Below the pieces are notes generated by a model. It was given only the letters and a program-made list of their open reading frames with translations, was not told the DNA's origin and did not search any database. A program made the position numbers and the translations under genes. This document shows positions 44,536 to 53,302 of a stretch of 64,000 nucleotides of DNA, in pieces; position 1 is the first letter of the stretch; every line of letters starts with the position of its first letter. The DNA comes from Candidatus Geocrenenecus huangii (lineage in GTDB: Archaea; Thermoproteota; Nitrososphaeria_A; Caldarchaeales; Wolframiiraptoraceae): the NCBI GenBank assembly GCA_023268155.1, contig JALNKM010000004.1:92176-156175 (forward strand). Reading direction: 5' to 3'.

Positions 44536-46341
44536 ATGGTAACCGATAAAAAATTGAGGATCTATAATTCTTTAACGAGAGAGGTTGAGGAATTCACTCC
44601 TAATAGTGGGAGTAAAGTGTTCATGTATGTTTGTGGACCGACGGTATATGATTATATGCATCTCGGCCATATGAAGACTTACATCTTTTATGATGTCTTA
44701 GCCAGATATCTAACCTATAAGGGATACACGGTCTTTTTCTTGATGAATATTACAGACGTAGATGATAAGATAATAAACCGGTCGGTCGATAGACGGATCC
44801 TCAATCTTCTCAAAGATTCTGATAGAAGAATAAGTGAGATAATGAATAATCTCGAGATTGGATTAGAGTACATGAAAGATAGAATAATCGAGTTGGTGAA
44901 ATCAGGTTATGTTGAAGTGGCCGGCATAACAGATCTTAGGAAACAATTAATAGAATTAGAGAAGAAGATGTCTCTGACAGAGGATGAGGATGAAAAGAGG
45001 ACCTTGGAAGAAGAATATGCTTCTCTTACAGATAGATTAACGTCCGACAGCGAGATACGTATATCAGAGAATGGTAAGAAAATAATTGAAGAATTATTGG
45101 CTCGAGGAAGTAGGCTCGACCCTCTAGGTTTAGCAAGAGAATTTGAAGAATACTTCAGGGAAGACCTGCTCGCCCTCAAGATAATTACTGTTACATTATT
45201 TGCTAGAGCGAGCGACTTTATCCCTGAGATAATAGAAGTTGCACGTAGATTAGAAGAGAAAGGGTACGCATACGATACTGTGAATGCATTGTATTTTGAT
45301 TCATCGAAGTTCGAAGATTATGGTAAGCTTTCAAGAGTTAATCCAGCTAGAGAGTATAGAGTATATAGGATTGAGCCTGACCCAAATAAGAAGAATGATG
45401 CAGACTGGGCTCTATGGAGAAAGATAAGGAAAGGCTACCCGAAAGAACCATGCTGGTCTTCTCCATGGGGTTTAGGAAGACCTGGCTGGCATATCGAAGA
45501 TACAACGATTATCTTGAGGCTGCTCGGCTCCCAAATAGATATACATGGAGGAGCTAAAGAATTGATGTTCCCTCATCATGAAGCAGAGATAGCTCAGGCT
45601 GAAGCATATACAAATATCAAACCATGGGTCAGATCATGGATACATACAGATGTATTAACAGTTAATGGTAAGAAGATGTCTAAATCTCTTGGAAACTACA
45701 TAACTGTTAGAGATGCTCTGAAGGTATTCGACCCAGAAGTCTTGAGATACTGGGTACTATTAACGAGATATAGGCATAGAATGGATCTTGTACTTCCATT
45801 CGACCCTGATCCGTTGAATCCCATTAAGCCTGAACACTTAATCGAAACACCTATAAAACAAGCTGAGCAGGGACTTGAGAGATTATACAATGTTATACGT
45901 TATGCTCGTATGATGCCTAAAACCGAAAAAAATCTTCCTGGAACAGAAGAGATTAGAGCGAAACTACAACTTGCAAAGAAGGAGTTCTTAGATGCTATGG
46001 ATGACGACTTCGATACACCTAAAGCCATAGCTGCACTACACGATTTCGCTACATCATTATTCAAGTACTGTCAAGAGAATAAGGAAATAAACAAGAACCT
46101 AGCAGATGAGATTGTAAGTGTATTTAGAGAGCTTGGAAGCATACTTGGGATTCTCCAAAAAGACATCATGAAACTAGATGATCAAAGAATCGTCGAGCTG
46201 ATAAAGTTGATAGTAGACGTTAGAAACAAGCTTCGGCAAAAGAAGGAGTACGCTTTAGCAGATGAAATTCGAGAAAAGCTAAAGAATATAGGAATATCCC
46301 TAGAAGACACTCCATCTGGAACAAGATGGTATATTTCTTGA
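44536..46341 (+). CDS. cysS: Cysteinyl-tRNA synthetase with eukaryote-type insertion
   Basis: A 601-residue class I synthetase, about 130 longer than bacterial CysRS. It has zinc ligands C33 and C306 and the PHHEAE segment (346-351), the HIGH-type HLGH (42-45) and KMSKS (380-384). The extra length is an insertion of about 115 residues (84-200), acidic and helical, between NITDVDDKII and REFEEYFREDLLAL. Its position matches the insertion in eukaryotic CysRS. The C-terminal anticodon-binding domain is normal. It starts at ATG 44536 behind GGAGGA, with a TATA-like GTTTAAAAC near 44497. Confidence 0.93.
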   Translation: MVTDKKLRIYNSLTREVEEFTPNSGSKVFMYVCGPTVYDYMHLGHMKTYIFYDVLARYLTYKGYTVFFLMNITDVDDKIINRSVDRRILNLLKDSDRRISEIMNNLEIGLEYMKDRIIELVKSGYVEVAGITDLRKQLIELEKKMSLTEDEDEKRTLEEEYASLTDRLTSDSEIRISENGKKIIEELLARGSRLDPLGLAREFEEYFREDLLALKIITVTLFARASDFIPEIIEVARRLEEKGYAYDTVNALYFDSSKFEDYGKLSRVNPAREYRVYRIEPDPNKKNDADWALWRKIRKGYPKEPCWSSPWGLGRPGWHIEDTTIILRLLGSQIDIHGGAKELMFPHHEAEIAQAEAYTNIKPWVRSWIHTDVLTVNGKKMSKSLGNYITVRDALKVFDPEVLRYWVLLTRYRHRMDLVLPFDPDPLNPIKPEHLIETPIKQAEQGLERLYNVIRYARMMPKTEKNLPGTEEIRAKLQLAKKEFLDAMDDDFDTPKAIAALHDFATSLFKYCQENKEINKNLADEIVSVFRELGSILGILQKDIMKLDDQRIVELIKLIVDVRNKLRQKKEYALADEIREKLKNIGISLEDTPSGTRWYIS

Positions 46342-46504
46342 ACCCGGTATATGCAGTCTAATTCTTAATATATCGCCTCGATAAGCTCTCTTTGAGAATC
46401 TTTTCGTGTATTTTTAATAGTCTTATGAATGTTACGTCTCAGATATATGATGTATCCATTTGTGTGAATAATAGAAATATTTAAATATAGGAGTAAAGCA
46501 TATT

Positions 46505-46544
46505 CCTCCAAGGGAGGTAAGACTAATATACAAGTTTTGTATAT
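46505..46544 (+). promoter_or_regulatory. Two hairpins in the leader of the second tfb
   Basis: CCTCC-AAG-GGAGG (46505-46517) and ATATACAA-GTT-TTGTATAT (46526-46544) are perfect inverted repeats. They sit between a TATA-like ATATTTAAATATA near 46472-46484 and the start at 46594. The ribosome-binding GGAGGTG (46577-46583) lies further downstream. Their placement in the leader suggests an operator or a translational control element. Confidence 0.5.
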
Positions 46545-46593
46545 CGGTTGGTTGGGATATAAAAAATTTACTTTATGGAGGTGAATAGAAAAA

Positions 46594-47517
46594 ATGATGA
46601 AAGGTTGGAAAGAAGGAATGATATGCCCTGAATGTGGAAACGATGTTTTAGTAACCGACCCTAGGACAGGGGAAGTAACTTGCCCTAGCTGTGGATACGT
46701 AGTCTTAGAGAGAGATATAGACCGTGGCCCAGAATGGAGAAGTATAGATGATGAAGAAGAAAATAGGAGTAGAGTTGGAGCACCATTATCGATTATGTAT
46801 CGTGATCATGGTCTATCTACAGTAATAGACAAGATCGATGAAGATGCTACTGGGAGAAAACTTCCAAAAGAAACTAGAGAGAAGCTACTTAGATTAAAAA
46901 AGCTTGATGCTACAAGCCAGGTAGATGCTTCAGAAGCTAGAAACCTACAACAAGCAGTAAATATACTACAGATATACGTTGATAAACTCCACCTCAGTCA
47001 GGCTATAGCTGAGAAAGCCATGCTAATATATAGAAAAGCATTGAAAGAAGGTTTAGTCAGAGGTAGAAGTATAAGGTCCATAATGGCTGCAGCAGTCTAC
47101 GCTGCATGTAGAGCGATGGGCGCACCTCGAGACCTTAGAGAACTTGAAAAAGCTTATCCTGTAGTTAAGAGGAAGACTATAGCTCAAGGATACAGATTGC
47201 TGTTAAAATATCTAAAGTTTAAGGTTCCTGTTGCGGATCCAGCAATATACTTGAATAAGATTGCTTCGAAGGTTGGACTAGATCAGAGAACTGTGCAAGA
47301 AGCATTAAGGATACTTCAAGAAGCTGCAAAGAAAGGCGCAACAGTAGGTAAAGACCCCGTAGGTATAGCTGCCGCAGCCTTGTATATGGCCTGCCAAGAA
47401 ACAACTCAGAATATAACTCAGAAAGATATTGCTAGAGCTGCTGGTGTAACGGAGGTCACGGTTCGAAATCGCTTTAAAGGATTAAAAGAAGTACTAGAAG
47501 GAGGCATTGCTATCTAG
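46594..47517 (+). CDS. tfb: Transcription initiation factor TFB (copy 2)
   Basis: A 307-residue TFIIB homologue. The N-terminal zinc ribbon has CPEC and CPSC pairs, the linker GPEWRSIDD, RVGAPLSIMYRDHGLST, and two cyclin repeats follow, ending in a recognition-helix-like AGVTEVTVRNRFKGLKEVLEGG. It starts at ATG 46594 with a strong GGAGGTG 11 bases upstream. It is longer and closer to the standard archaeal TFB than copy 1 (8298-9167), so it may be the general factor. The stop is followed by a convergent gene. Confidence 0.95.
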   Translation: MMKGWKEGMICPECGNDVLVTDPRTGEVTCPSCGYVVLERDIDRGPEWRSIDDEEENRSRVGAPLSIMYRDHGLSTVIDKIDEDATGRKLPKETREKLLRLKKLDATSQVDASEARNLQQAVNILQIYVDKLHLSQAIAEKAMLIYRKALKEGLVRGRSIRSIMAAAVYAACRAMGAPRDLRELEKAYPVVKRKTIAQGYRLLLKYLKFKVPVADPAIYLNKIASKVGLDQRTVQEALRILQEAAKKGATVGKDPVGIAAAALYMACQETTQNITQKDIARAAGVTEVTVRNRFKGLKEVLEGGIAI

Positions 47518-47681
47518 GAAAAATGACGAGATGACCTTCTAGGATTCTCAAAACATCATTACCCTTCTAGGGTTTGGTTCCTTAGATCCAAGCTTCATCT
47601 AGATATTTCTCATAGAGTCCTATACCACAGTACTAAGTAAGAGGTTAGCTACCCTGAGGTTTTCCAAGGATCTTTGGCTAA

Positions 47682-47990
47682 TTAGACTACTTCTATGTTT
47701 TCCTCACTATGACCTATTGATAACAGTACTTCTTTGACTTTGTCTCTATGGTCTCCTTGTAGGAGGATTACTCCATTCTTTACTGTTCCACCCGAAGCAC
47801 ATATAGATTTAAGTTTTTTAGCTAATTGTTCGAGCTCATTCCTATCTCCATCTAATCCTTCAATAATGGTTACAGGGCGACCCCATTTTCTTGTCTCCAA
47901 TTTTACTTTTATTCTCTGCTGTTCTCGGCTTATCGTTCTACATACGCATATCGATTTAGGCAACCCACAAACTGGGCAGATCTCTGGCAT
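47682..47990 (-). CDS. Translation initiation factor aIF1 (SUI1 family)
   Basis: A 102-residue SUI1-domain protein, homologous to eIF1, which monitors start-codon selection on the 30S subunit. The core is VTIIEGLDGDRNELEQLAKKLKS and CASGGTVKNGVILLQGDHRDKV. The N-terminus has a small zinc knuckle, CPVCGLPKSICVC (5-17), common in archaeal versions. The gene is preceded by a short A/T-rich region and converges on tfb, leaving 164 bases with no gene. Confidence 0.92.
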   Translation of the reverse strand: MPEICPVCGLPKSICVCRTISREQQRIKVKLETRKWGRPVTIIEGLDGDRNELEQLAKKLKSICASGGTVKNGVILLQGDHRDKVKEVLLSIGHSEENIEVV

Positions 47991-48059
47991 TACCTACCTC
48001 CTTACTTGCATTTACTTACTAGTATGCCGGTTATATAAATATTCCATTCCAAAAATCTA

Positions 48060-48752
48060 TCATTTCATTCTCTTTTCTTCGTATTCCTTTCTACTTATAT
48101 ATGGTCTAGCCGGTGCGCCTATAACAACTGTTGATGGTGGCACATCGTGGGTAACTATCGAGCCTGCTCCTACTACTGAGTCTTCACCAATAATTACTCC
48201 CGCCAGGATGGTTGAATTAGCTCCTATGATGGATCTTCCACCAATCTTTACTCCCTGGATTGTGCCTACTGGATACTTATCATTTGTTACGACAACGTTT
48301 GGGCCGATGAATACTTTATCTCCTACCTCGGTTAGATGTGGAAGATAGACTAATGACTGTATTATTACATCTTCTCCGATATGTACTTCTCCATCTAATT
48401 GTGTATAGCTGCCTATCCTGGATCTTGAGCCTATGGTGGAGTTAGAACGTACCAACACCCCATGGCCAAGTTCTACATCATCACCTATCCTTACTCTATC
48501 ATAGATTATGGAGAAACTTCTCACGATGCATCGATCACCTATTGTGGCCCCTTCACTTACATTATCTAGACTAGAATGATCGAGTTTAACAACTTTCATT
48601 AATCTTTCTCTAGATGGATAACCGACTTGGACCCATCGATCTACAAACGTGTCTTTGCCGACCCTAGACGGTCCATATATTGCTACATCTTCTTCAATTC
48701 TTCCATGGATCATCGCCTTACTAGATATGTATCCAGCCCTAGACATCCTCAA
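48060..48752 (-). CDS. Left-handed beta-helix (hexapeptide) transferase-like protein
   Basis: A 230-residue protein built from hexapeptide repeats ([LIV]GxxxxI type: IYGPSRVGKDTFVDR, IGDRCIV, IGDDVELG, IGSRSRIG, IGPNVVV), forming a left-handed beta-helix trimer. Such proteins are acyl- or acetyltransferases for sugar nucleotides, or carbonic anhydrases. The His residues that would mark the anhydrase are not in the expected arrangement, so an acetyltransferase is preferred. The gene is divergent from glycerate kinase; no sugar biosynthesis genes adjoin it. Confidence 0.8.
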   Translation of the reverse strand: MRMSRAGYISSKAMIHGRIEEDVAIYGPSRVGKDTFVDRWVQVGYPSRERLMKVVKLDHSSLDNVSEGATIGDRCIVRSFSIIYDRVRIGDDVELGHGVLVRSNSTIGSRSRIGSYTQLDGEVHIGEDVIIQSLVYLPHLTEVGDKVFIGPNVVVTNDKYPVGTIQGVKIGGRSIIGANSTILAGVIIGEDSVVGAGSIVTHDVPPSTVVIGAPARPYISRKEYEEKRMK

Positions 48753-48903
48753 TCTACTTCGTATATCAATACATTACATATATTTACATCTATCTCAGTA
48801 TATTACTACGTTCGGTTATTGAAAGGCATCAATCCAAAACTTTCCTCACAAGCGTTCATCGATTTATTTAGAAAATGTTATCTTTATTTGTTGGATAGGC
48901 GAC

Positions 48904-50295
48904 TTGGATAATGTAATGATGGATAGGCTGATCAAGAATCTTGACGAACTGGTTAATGCTAGAAGTGGGGTTCTATCGAGCATTAGAAGAGATATGCTGG
49001 AAGCAGTGGAAAAAGCTGTAAAAGAAGTTTTGCCCCAGAATGCTTTAAGAAGATACGTGAAGAGAACTCGGAGTCTGTTGATTGTAGATAAGACGAGATA
49101 TAATTTGAACGACTTCAAGAGATTCGTAGTCCTAGGTGCTGGGAAAGCATCTATAGGTATGGCTGAATACATAGAGAAGATACTTTCTGACAAGATAGAT
49201 TCAGGAATAATAGTTGCGCCTAGAGAAGTAGCGTCCAAGGCCAGACTGGAGAAGATCGATGTTCTTCCTTCTACTCACCCTATCCCAAGCATGCTTGGGG
49301 TGAGAGCATCGGAGAAGTTGTTAGAATATGCTAGCTCAATAGACTCTGAAACCCTTGTAATCTTTCTACTCTCAGGTGGGGCGTCTGCTCTAATACCTCT
49401 TCCAGCCTCTCCAGTCACGCTTGAAGATAAAGCACAAACAACGAAGCTTCTATTAAATTGTGGAGCAACAATAGATGAGATAAACATCGTTAGAAGACAT
49501 CTTTCAGAGATTAAAGGTGGCAGATTGGTTAAGAAGCTTGGCAACGCCAAGATAGTCTCATTAATAATATCGGATGTTGTTGGAAATAAACTTGAAGCGA
49601 TAGGTTCAGGTCCAACAGCTCCTGACCCAACCACGTTCAGAGATGCTTACGAAGTTTTGAAGAGATACAATCTATGGGATAAGATACCAGAAAGTGTTAG
49701 AAAGAGGATAGAAGATGGATTGAATGGAATAGTGGATGAGAATCCTAAGCCCGGAGACCCTATATTCGAAATGGTTCAGAACATAATCATTGCAGACATA
49801 TCCGATGTATGTGAAGCGGCTCGTAGACATCTAATTCAAAGAAACTATCCTGTAAGAGTATTGACGCGATACATGGAGGGAGAAGCTTCTGAGATAGGTA
49901 GATTTCTAGCCTCCGTACTGAAGGAGCATGCAAGTAGAAGGAAGAAGACTGCGATAATATGTGGTGGAGAGACGACGGTAAGGGTGAGAGGCCACGGCAT
50001 AGGAGGGAGGAATCAGGAGCTAGCATTATCGGCTTCTATGAACATCAGCGGTTTAGCTTATTCTTGTTTAATTAGTGTTGGGACTGATGGGGTTGATGGT
50101 CCAACGAACGCGGCAGGAGCGATAGTAGACGATGAAACATACAGAGAAGCCGTAGAGAAGGAGCTTAACCCCATAGCATATCTTGAGGATAATAACTCGT
50201 ATGAATTCTTTAAACATGTAGGAGGACACGTGATTACTGGTCCAACGGGCACCAACGTAGGAGACATCGTAATAGGAGTTTATTATAGTGAGTAA
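48904..50295 (+). CDS. Glycerate 2-kinase (MOFRL type)
   Basis: A 463-residue glycerate kinase producing 2-phosphoglycerate, as in archaeal nonphosphorylative sugar breakdown. The N-terminal DUF4147 domain has VVLGAGKASIGMAE and LLSGGASALIPLP; the C-terminal MOFRL domain ends with the GGxETTVRVRGHGIGGRNQELAL and VGTDGVDGPTNAAGA segments. It starts at TTG 48904. Divergent from the hexapeptide gene, with a TATA-like region in between. Confidence 0.93.
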   Translation: MDNVMMDRLIKNLDELVNARSGVLSSIRRDMLEAVEKAVKEVLPQNALRRYVKRTRSLLIVDKTRYNLNDFKRFVVLGAGKASIGMAEYIEKILSDKIDSGIIVAPREVASKARLEKIDVLPSTHPIPSMLGVRASEKLLEYASSIDSETLVIFLLSGGASALIPLPASPVTLEDKAQTTKLLLNCGATIDEINIVRRHLSEIKGGRLVKKLGNAKIVSLIISDVVGNKLEAIGSGPTAPDPTTFRDAYEVLKRYNLWDKIPESVRKRIEDGLNGIVDENPKPGDPIFEMVQNIIIADISDVCEAARRHLIQRNYPVRVLTRYMEGEASEIGRFLASVLKEHASRRKKTAIICGGETTVRVRGHGIGGRNQELALSASMNISGLAYSCLISVGTDGVDGPTNAAGAIVDDETYREAVEKELNPIAYLEDNNSYEFFKHVGGHVITGPTGTNVGDIVIGVYYSE

Positions 50296-50435
50296 GTGAA
50301 CTGCTTTCCGACTTCTTGAAATGATAATTATCGGGAAATACCGCTAGAATATGTGAGAAGTCCTATGAGATTCGCTATTTCAATGATTATGGAAACATTT
50401 AAAGAGTTGTTCTTCGGAAAATATGTTGGAAAAAG

Positions 50436-51161
50436 TTGAGATTAAACACGCTAGTCGCAGGCGTGCTGGCATATTTTATTTCGCTCCTACTACCTATCTT
50501 AATGTATGATTACCTAGCTCTACTGCTTCTTCCAGGCTTGATGCTGGATATCTTCGTATTATTAACTGTAGGCGCCGTAGTCGGAATAGCTTCAGCATTA
50601 ATAACTCGGAGCAAGAGTAGAGCCATCTTAGCATCCATCACAGGAGGGGTCTTAGGGTTACTAACACCTTACATAACTTTCAACGTCTTTCGAATTACTG
50701 TACTTCAAAGAGCATTACCATACTACTTGATCCTACTACCACCTGTTACGGCTGCGTTGTTCTCTTTAGCTTATTTAACAATAGTTAAACCTGTACCACA
50801 AACCGTTAAAGAAGAAGTAGGAAAAGAGATAATAGAGGAAAGAAAAGAAAAACTGGAATTAGAGGAGAAAGAAGCTGTTAAAGAACATGAAGTAGAAGAA
50901 AAACCTGTAGAAGTTGCTGCAGAAGAGGTTGTAAAGGTGGTTGGATCGGGCAAGGTCTCTGAAGTTGAGCATGAGCCTGAGCTGGATATATTGAAAGAAT
51001 TAGTCAAAGAGATAGAAGAAGAGAAGGAAGCAGGAGAAGTCTCGACCGTGGAGGAAGCTGCCCCATTAGAAGAACGATTGAAGAAATGTAAGAGTTGTGG
51101 TGGTTTTATACCTTTCGACTCGATATATTGCCCGCTGTGTGGAGAACATCAAGGAGAATAA
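50436..51161 (+). CDS. Membrane protein with acidic linker and C-terminal zinc ribbon
   Basis: A 241-residue protein. The first 130 residues have about four transmembrane helices. Then follows a highly acidic, Glu/Lys/Val-rich linker (about 130-215), and the last 25 residues form a zinc ribbon with CKSC and CPLC. The architecture resembles other archaeal zinc-ribbon membrane proteins of unknown function. It starts at TTG 50436, about 30 bases after a TATA-like ACATTTAAAG. No neighbour gives a clue to its role. Confidence 0.7.
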   Translation: MRLNTLVAGVLAYFISLLLPILMYDYLALLLLPGLMLDIFVLLTVGAVVGIASALITRSKSRAILASITGGVLGLLTPYITFNVFRITVLQRALPYYLILLPPVTAALFSLAYLTIVKPVPQTVKEEVGKEIIEERKEKLELEEKEAVKEHEVEEKPVEVAAEEVVKVVGSGKVSEVEHEPELDILKELVKEIEEEKEAGEVSTVEEAAPLEERLKKCKSCGGFIPFDSIYCPLCGEHQGE

Positions 51162-51210
51162 TGAATGTAATATTGTTTCATGATAACTAAACATATGTTA
51201 TTTTCAAAAA

Positions 51211-52110
51211 TTATCCTAGTAGGATTCTTTCCTTGATGCCGAATATCTCCCCTAAAAACTCTCCAAACAAGTAAGTTGCTAGACCAGTTCCTAAAATCAG
51301 GAATACGCTCTCGATGAGTTCTCTCGAAAATTTCTTTTCGTTTACAATTGATGTATAGAACGTGAAGACGAACGTCAAAGCTATAGCTATAGAGACAGAA
51401 GTTATGAATGCATGTAGAATGTTCTTCAGCAAGAAGTACGGTGTAGAAAGAGCTCCAACAGACCCTATGTACGTTAGACCTGTAATAAGTGCAGAGAGTA
51501 TCGGAGAGCTTTTCATGGATTCTTGAGCCTTGGCTTGAAGATAGGATGCGGCGGCCATAGAGATAGAGGCGGCGAATCCGACTAATAGTCCAGCGATCCC
51601 GGCCACAGTAGTTGAGCTCGTAGCACCTAGGAAACCTGCGTAAACACCCGTGATCTCGATTATTGAATCCGCTAAACCTAGAACGATGAAGCCAGTATAC
51701 CTTAGTATTTTCTCATCGATCTGATTCATGAAATATCTTTCATGCTCTATCTCATCTTGTATCAGCATCTCTAATTCTCTCCTATGTTCGTCTTCCACGA
51801 ATTTCTCCATAACTTTTCTGTATTCTGTTATTGTCTTCGATTCGTGGCCCTCTAGTAACTTAAGAGTAAAAGTTAAGCCGAAAATAATCCTAACCAATAA
51901 TATTGTGTATATGTGGATCCTGCTGATTTTTGTAATGCATTCGCCTGAAAGTTTTCTCCAAAATAGATAATGTTCATATTCTTGAGATGCTATCCTCTTC
52001 AGGATCTCTTTCCTATTAGGGTCTCTCTCGGATCTTAAGAGAGCTAGGTAAACCATGTAGTCACGGAACTCGCTATAGCAAAATCTCTGGAACTCCATAC
52101 TTGATTTCAC
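51211..52110 (-). CDS. Ferritin-like/VIT1 fusion (MbfA-type iron transporter)
   Basis: A 299-residue protein. The N-terminal third is a ferritin-like domain with ferroxidase-type ligands (EYEHYLF, EDEHRRE, EIEHERYF). The C-terminal part has five transmembrane helices of the VIT1/CCC1 family (GLADSIIEITGVYAGFLGAT, FAASISMAAASYL). Fusions of this kind, known as membrane-bound ferritin (MbfA), export or sequester iron. Direction and specificity are inferred. It is convergent with the zinc-ribbon membrane gene and divergent from the MBL gene. Confidence 0.85.
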   Translation of the reverse strand: MKSSMEFQRFCYSEFRDYMVYLALLRSERDPNRKEILKRIASQEYEHYLFWRKLSGECITKISRIHIYTILLVRIIFGLTFTLKLLEGHESKTITEYRKVMEKFVEDEHRRELEMLIQDEIEHERYFMNQIDEKILRYTGFIVLGLADSIIEITGVYAGFLGATSSTTVAGIAGLLVGFAASISMAAASYLQAKAQESMKSSPILSALITGLTYIGSVGALSTPYFLLKNILHAFITSVSIAIALTFVFTFYTSIVNEKKFSRELIESVFLILGTGLATYLFGEFLGEIFGIKERILLG

Positions 52111-52258
52111 TAAAGATGCTTGCGGGCTCTCCTATATTATCTTGCTTCACTTATCCGATTATGAATTAGAGCTTACATCTTTGTTACAACTATTATCGGT
52201 TAGAGTTTATAGATGAAATGTTTTAATCGATAAACCTGGGCATCTATTATGCTGAGAG

Positions 52259-53143
52259 ATGGTGGAGGTTAGGTTGATAGCTTTTGATAGCTTGGGTACT
52301 AGGAGTATGTCTACGTATATTGCCACCAAGTCTACTAGTATCTTAATCGATCCAGGGTCAGCGCTTGGACCGAGGAGATATGGTCTCCCACCTCATCCGA
52401 TAGAATATGAGAAACTTAAGGAACACAAAGAAAGGATTTCCGATATGGCGAGAGAATCAGATATAATAGTTGTTACACATTATCATTATGACCATATACC
52501 TAGACCAGGAGAGGACATAAGTTGGCTTTCCAGGAAGAAGATCTTGATTAAGGATCCACATCACAACATCAATTATAGTCAGAGGATGAGGGCTGGGATC
52601 TTCTTAGAAAATTTGAAAAAGGTTGACGCAGATGTTGAAGTAGTAGATGGTAGAGAGTTGGTGTTCGGCGGATGCAGGCTAGCTTTTTCAGAGCCTTTAC
52701 AGCATGGAAATGATTCAAGGTTAGGTTACGTTCTTCAGGTGATGGTGCATGAAGCTGGGGAGACAGTGATCCATACATCTGACGTTGAGGGGATAGTTGT
52801 AGAAGAACAAGCTAGATTCATTATTTCAAACATGCCTCAGATAGTAGTATGTGATGGGCCGATGACATACATGCTTGGAGACAAGTACTCGAAAGAAGAC
52901 CTCAAAAAATCGATGAGAAATCTTAAGAAGATAATAAAGAAGACGGGTGTTGAAACATTGATATTAGATCATCATCTAGCGAGAGATAGAGATTGGAGAA
53001 TCAAGTTGAAAGATTTTTTAGAAGAGGTAAGAGACATGGTGGAGATTAAGACAGCGGCCTCCTACATGGGCTTGCCTGAGCAATCCCTAGAATCTATGAG
53101 AGATACACTGTGGAAGCTGTATAAAGTAGGAGAGGAAGATTGA
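52259..53143 (+). CDS. UPF0282-family metallo-beta-lactamase fold protein
   Basis: A 294-residue archaeal protein of the UPF0282 family. It keeps the metal-binding HxHxDH motif as THYHYDH (near 81-87) and further His and Asp ligands (EPLQHG, DHHL), so it should be a hydrolase of the metallo-beta-lactamase fold. The phrase LGTRSMSTYIATKSTSILIDPG is characteristic of the family. The substrate is unknown. A hairpin CCGAT-6-ATCGG lies a few bases behind the stop. Confidence 0.85.
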   Translation: MVEVRLIAFDSLGTRSMSTYIATKSTSILIDPGSALGPRRYGLPPHPIEYEKLKEHKERISDMARESDIIVVTHYHYDHIPRPGEDISWLSRKKILIKDPHHNINYSQRMRAGIFLENLKKVDADVEVVDGRELVFGGCRLAFSEPLQHGNDSRLGYVLQVMVHEAGETVIHTSDVEGIVVEEQARFIISNMPQIVVCDGPMTYMLGDKYSKEDLKKSMRNLKKIIKKTGVETLILDHHLARDRDWRIKLKDFLEEVRDMVEIKTAASYMGLPEQSLESMRDTLWKLYKVGEED

Positions 53144-53150
53144 GGAAACC

Positions 53151-53166
53151 CGATTTTCCCATCGGA
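53151..53166 (+). terminator. Hairpin downstream of the UPF0282 gene
   Basis: CCGAT-TTTCCC-ATCGG is a perfect five-base-pair inverted repeat eight bases after the stop codon, followed by ATTTAAAT. It could end transcription or stabilise the message. Archaeal terminators usually rely on T-runs, which are weak here, so confidence is low. Confidence 0.3.
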
Positions 53167-53302
53167 TTTAAATAGGTTATCCATGCGGGTTCAGAGGTTA
53201 AACACATTTTACCTCATTAAAGATTAGGAGCATCTAATATGAGTGTTAATAGAGTATTTTTAAGCTACCTTTAAGTTTAGCATTGACGAGGAATATAGAT
53301 GG

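Noticed and set aside
47518..47681. Small RNA or gene between tfb and aIF1
   Set aside because: Only partial box-like motifs and short direct repeats of CTTCTAGG; the two neighbouring genes simply converge.
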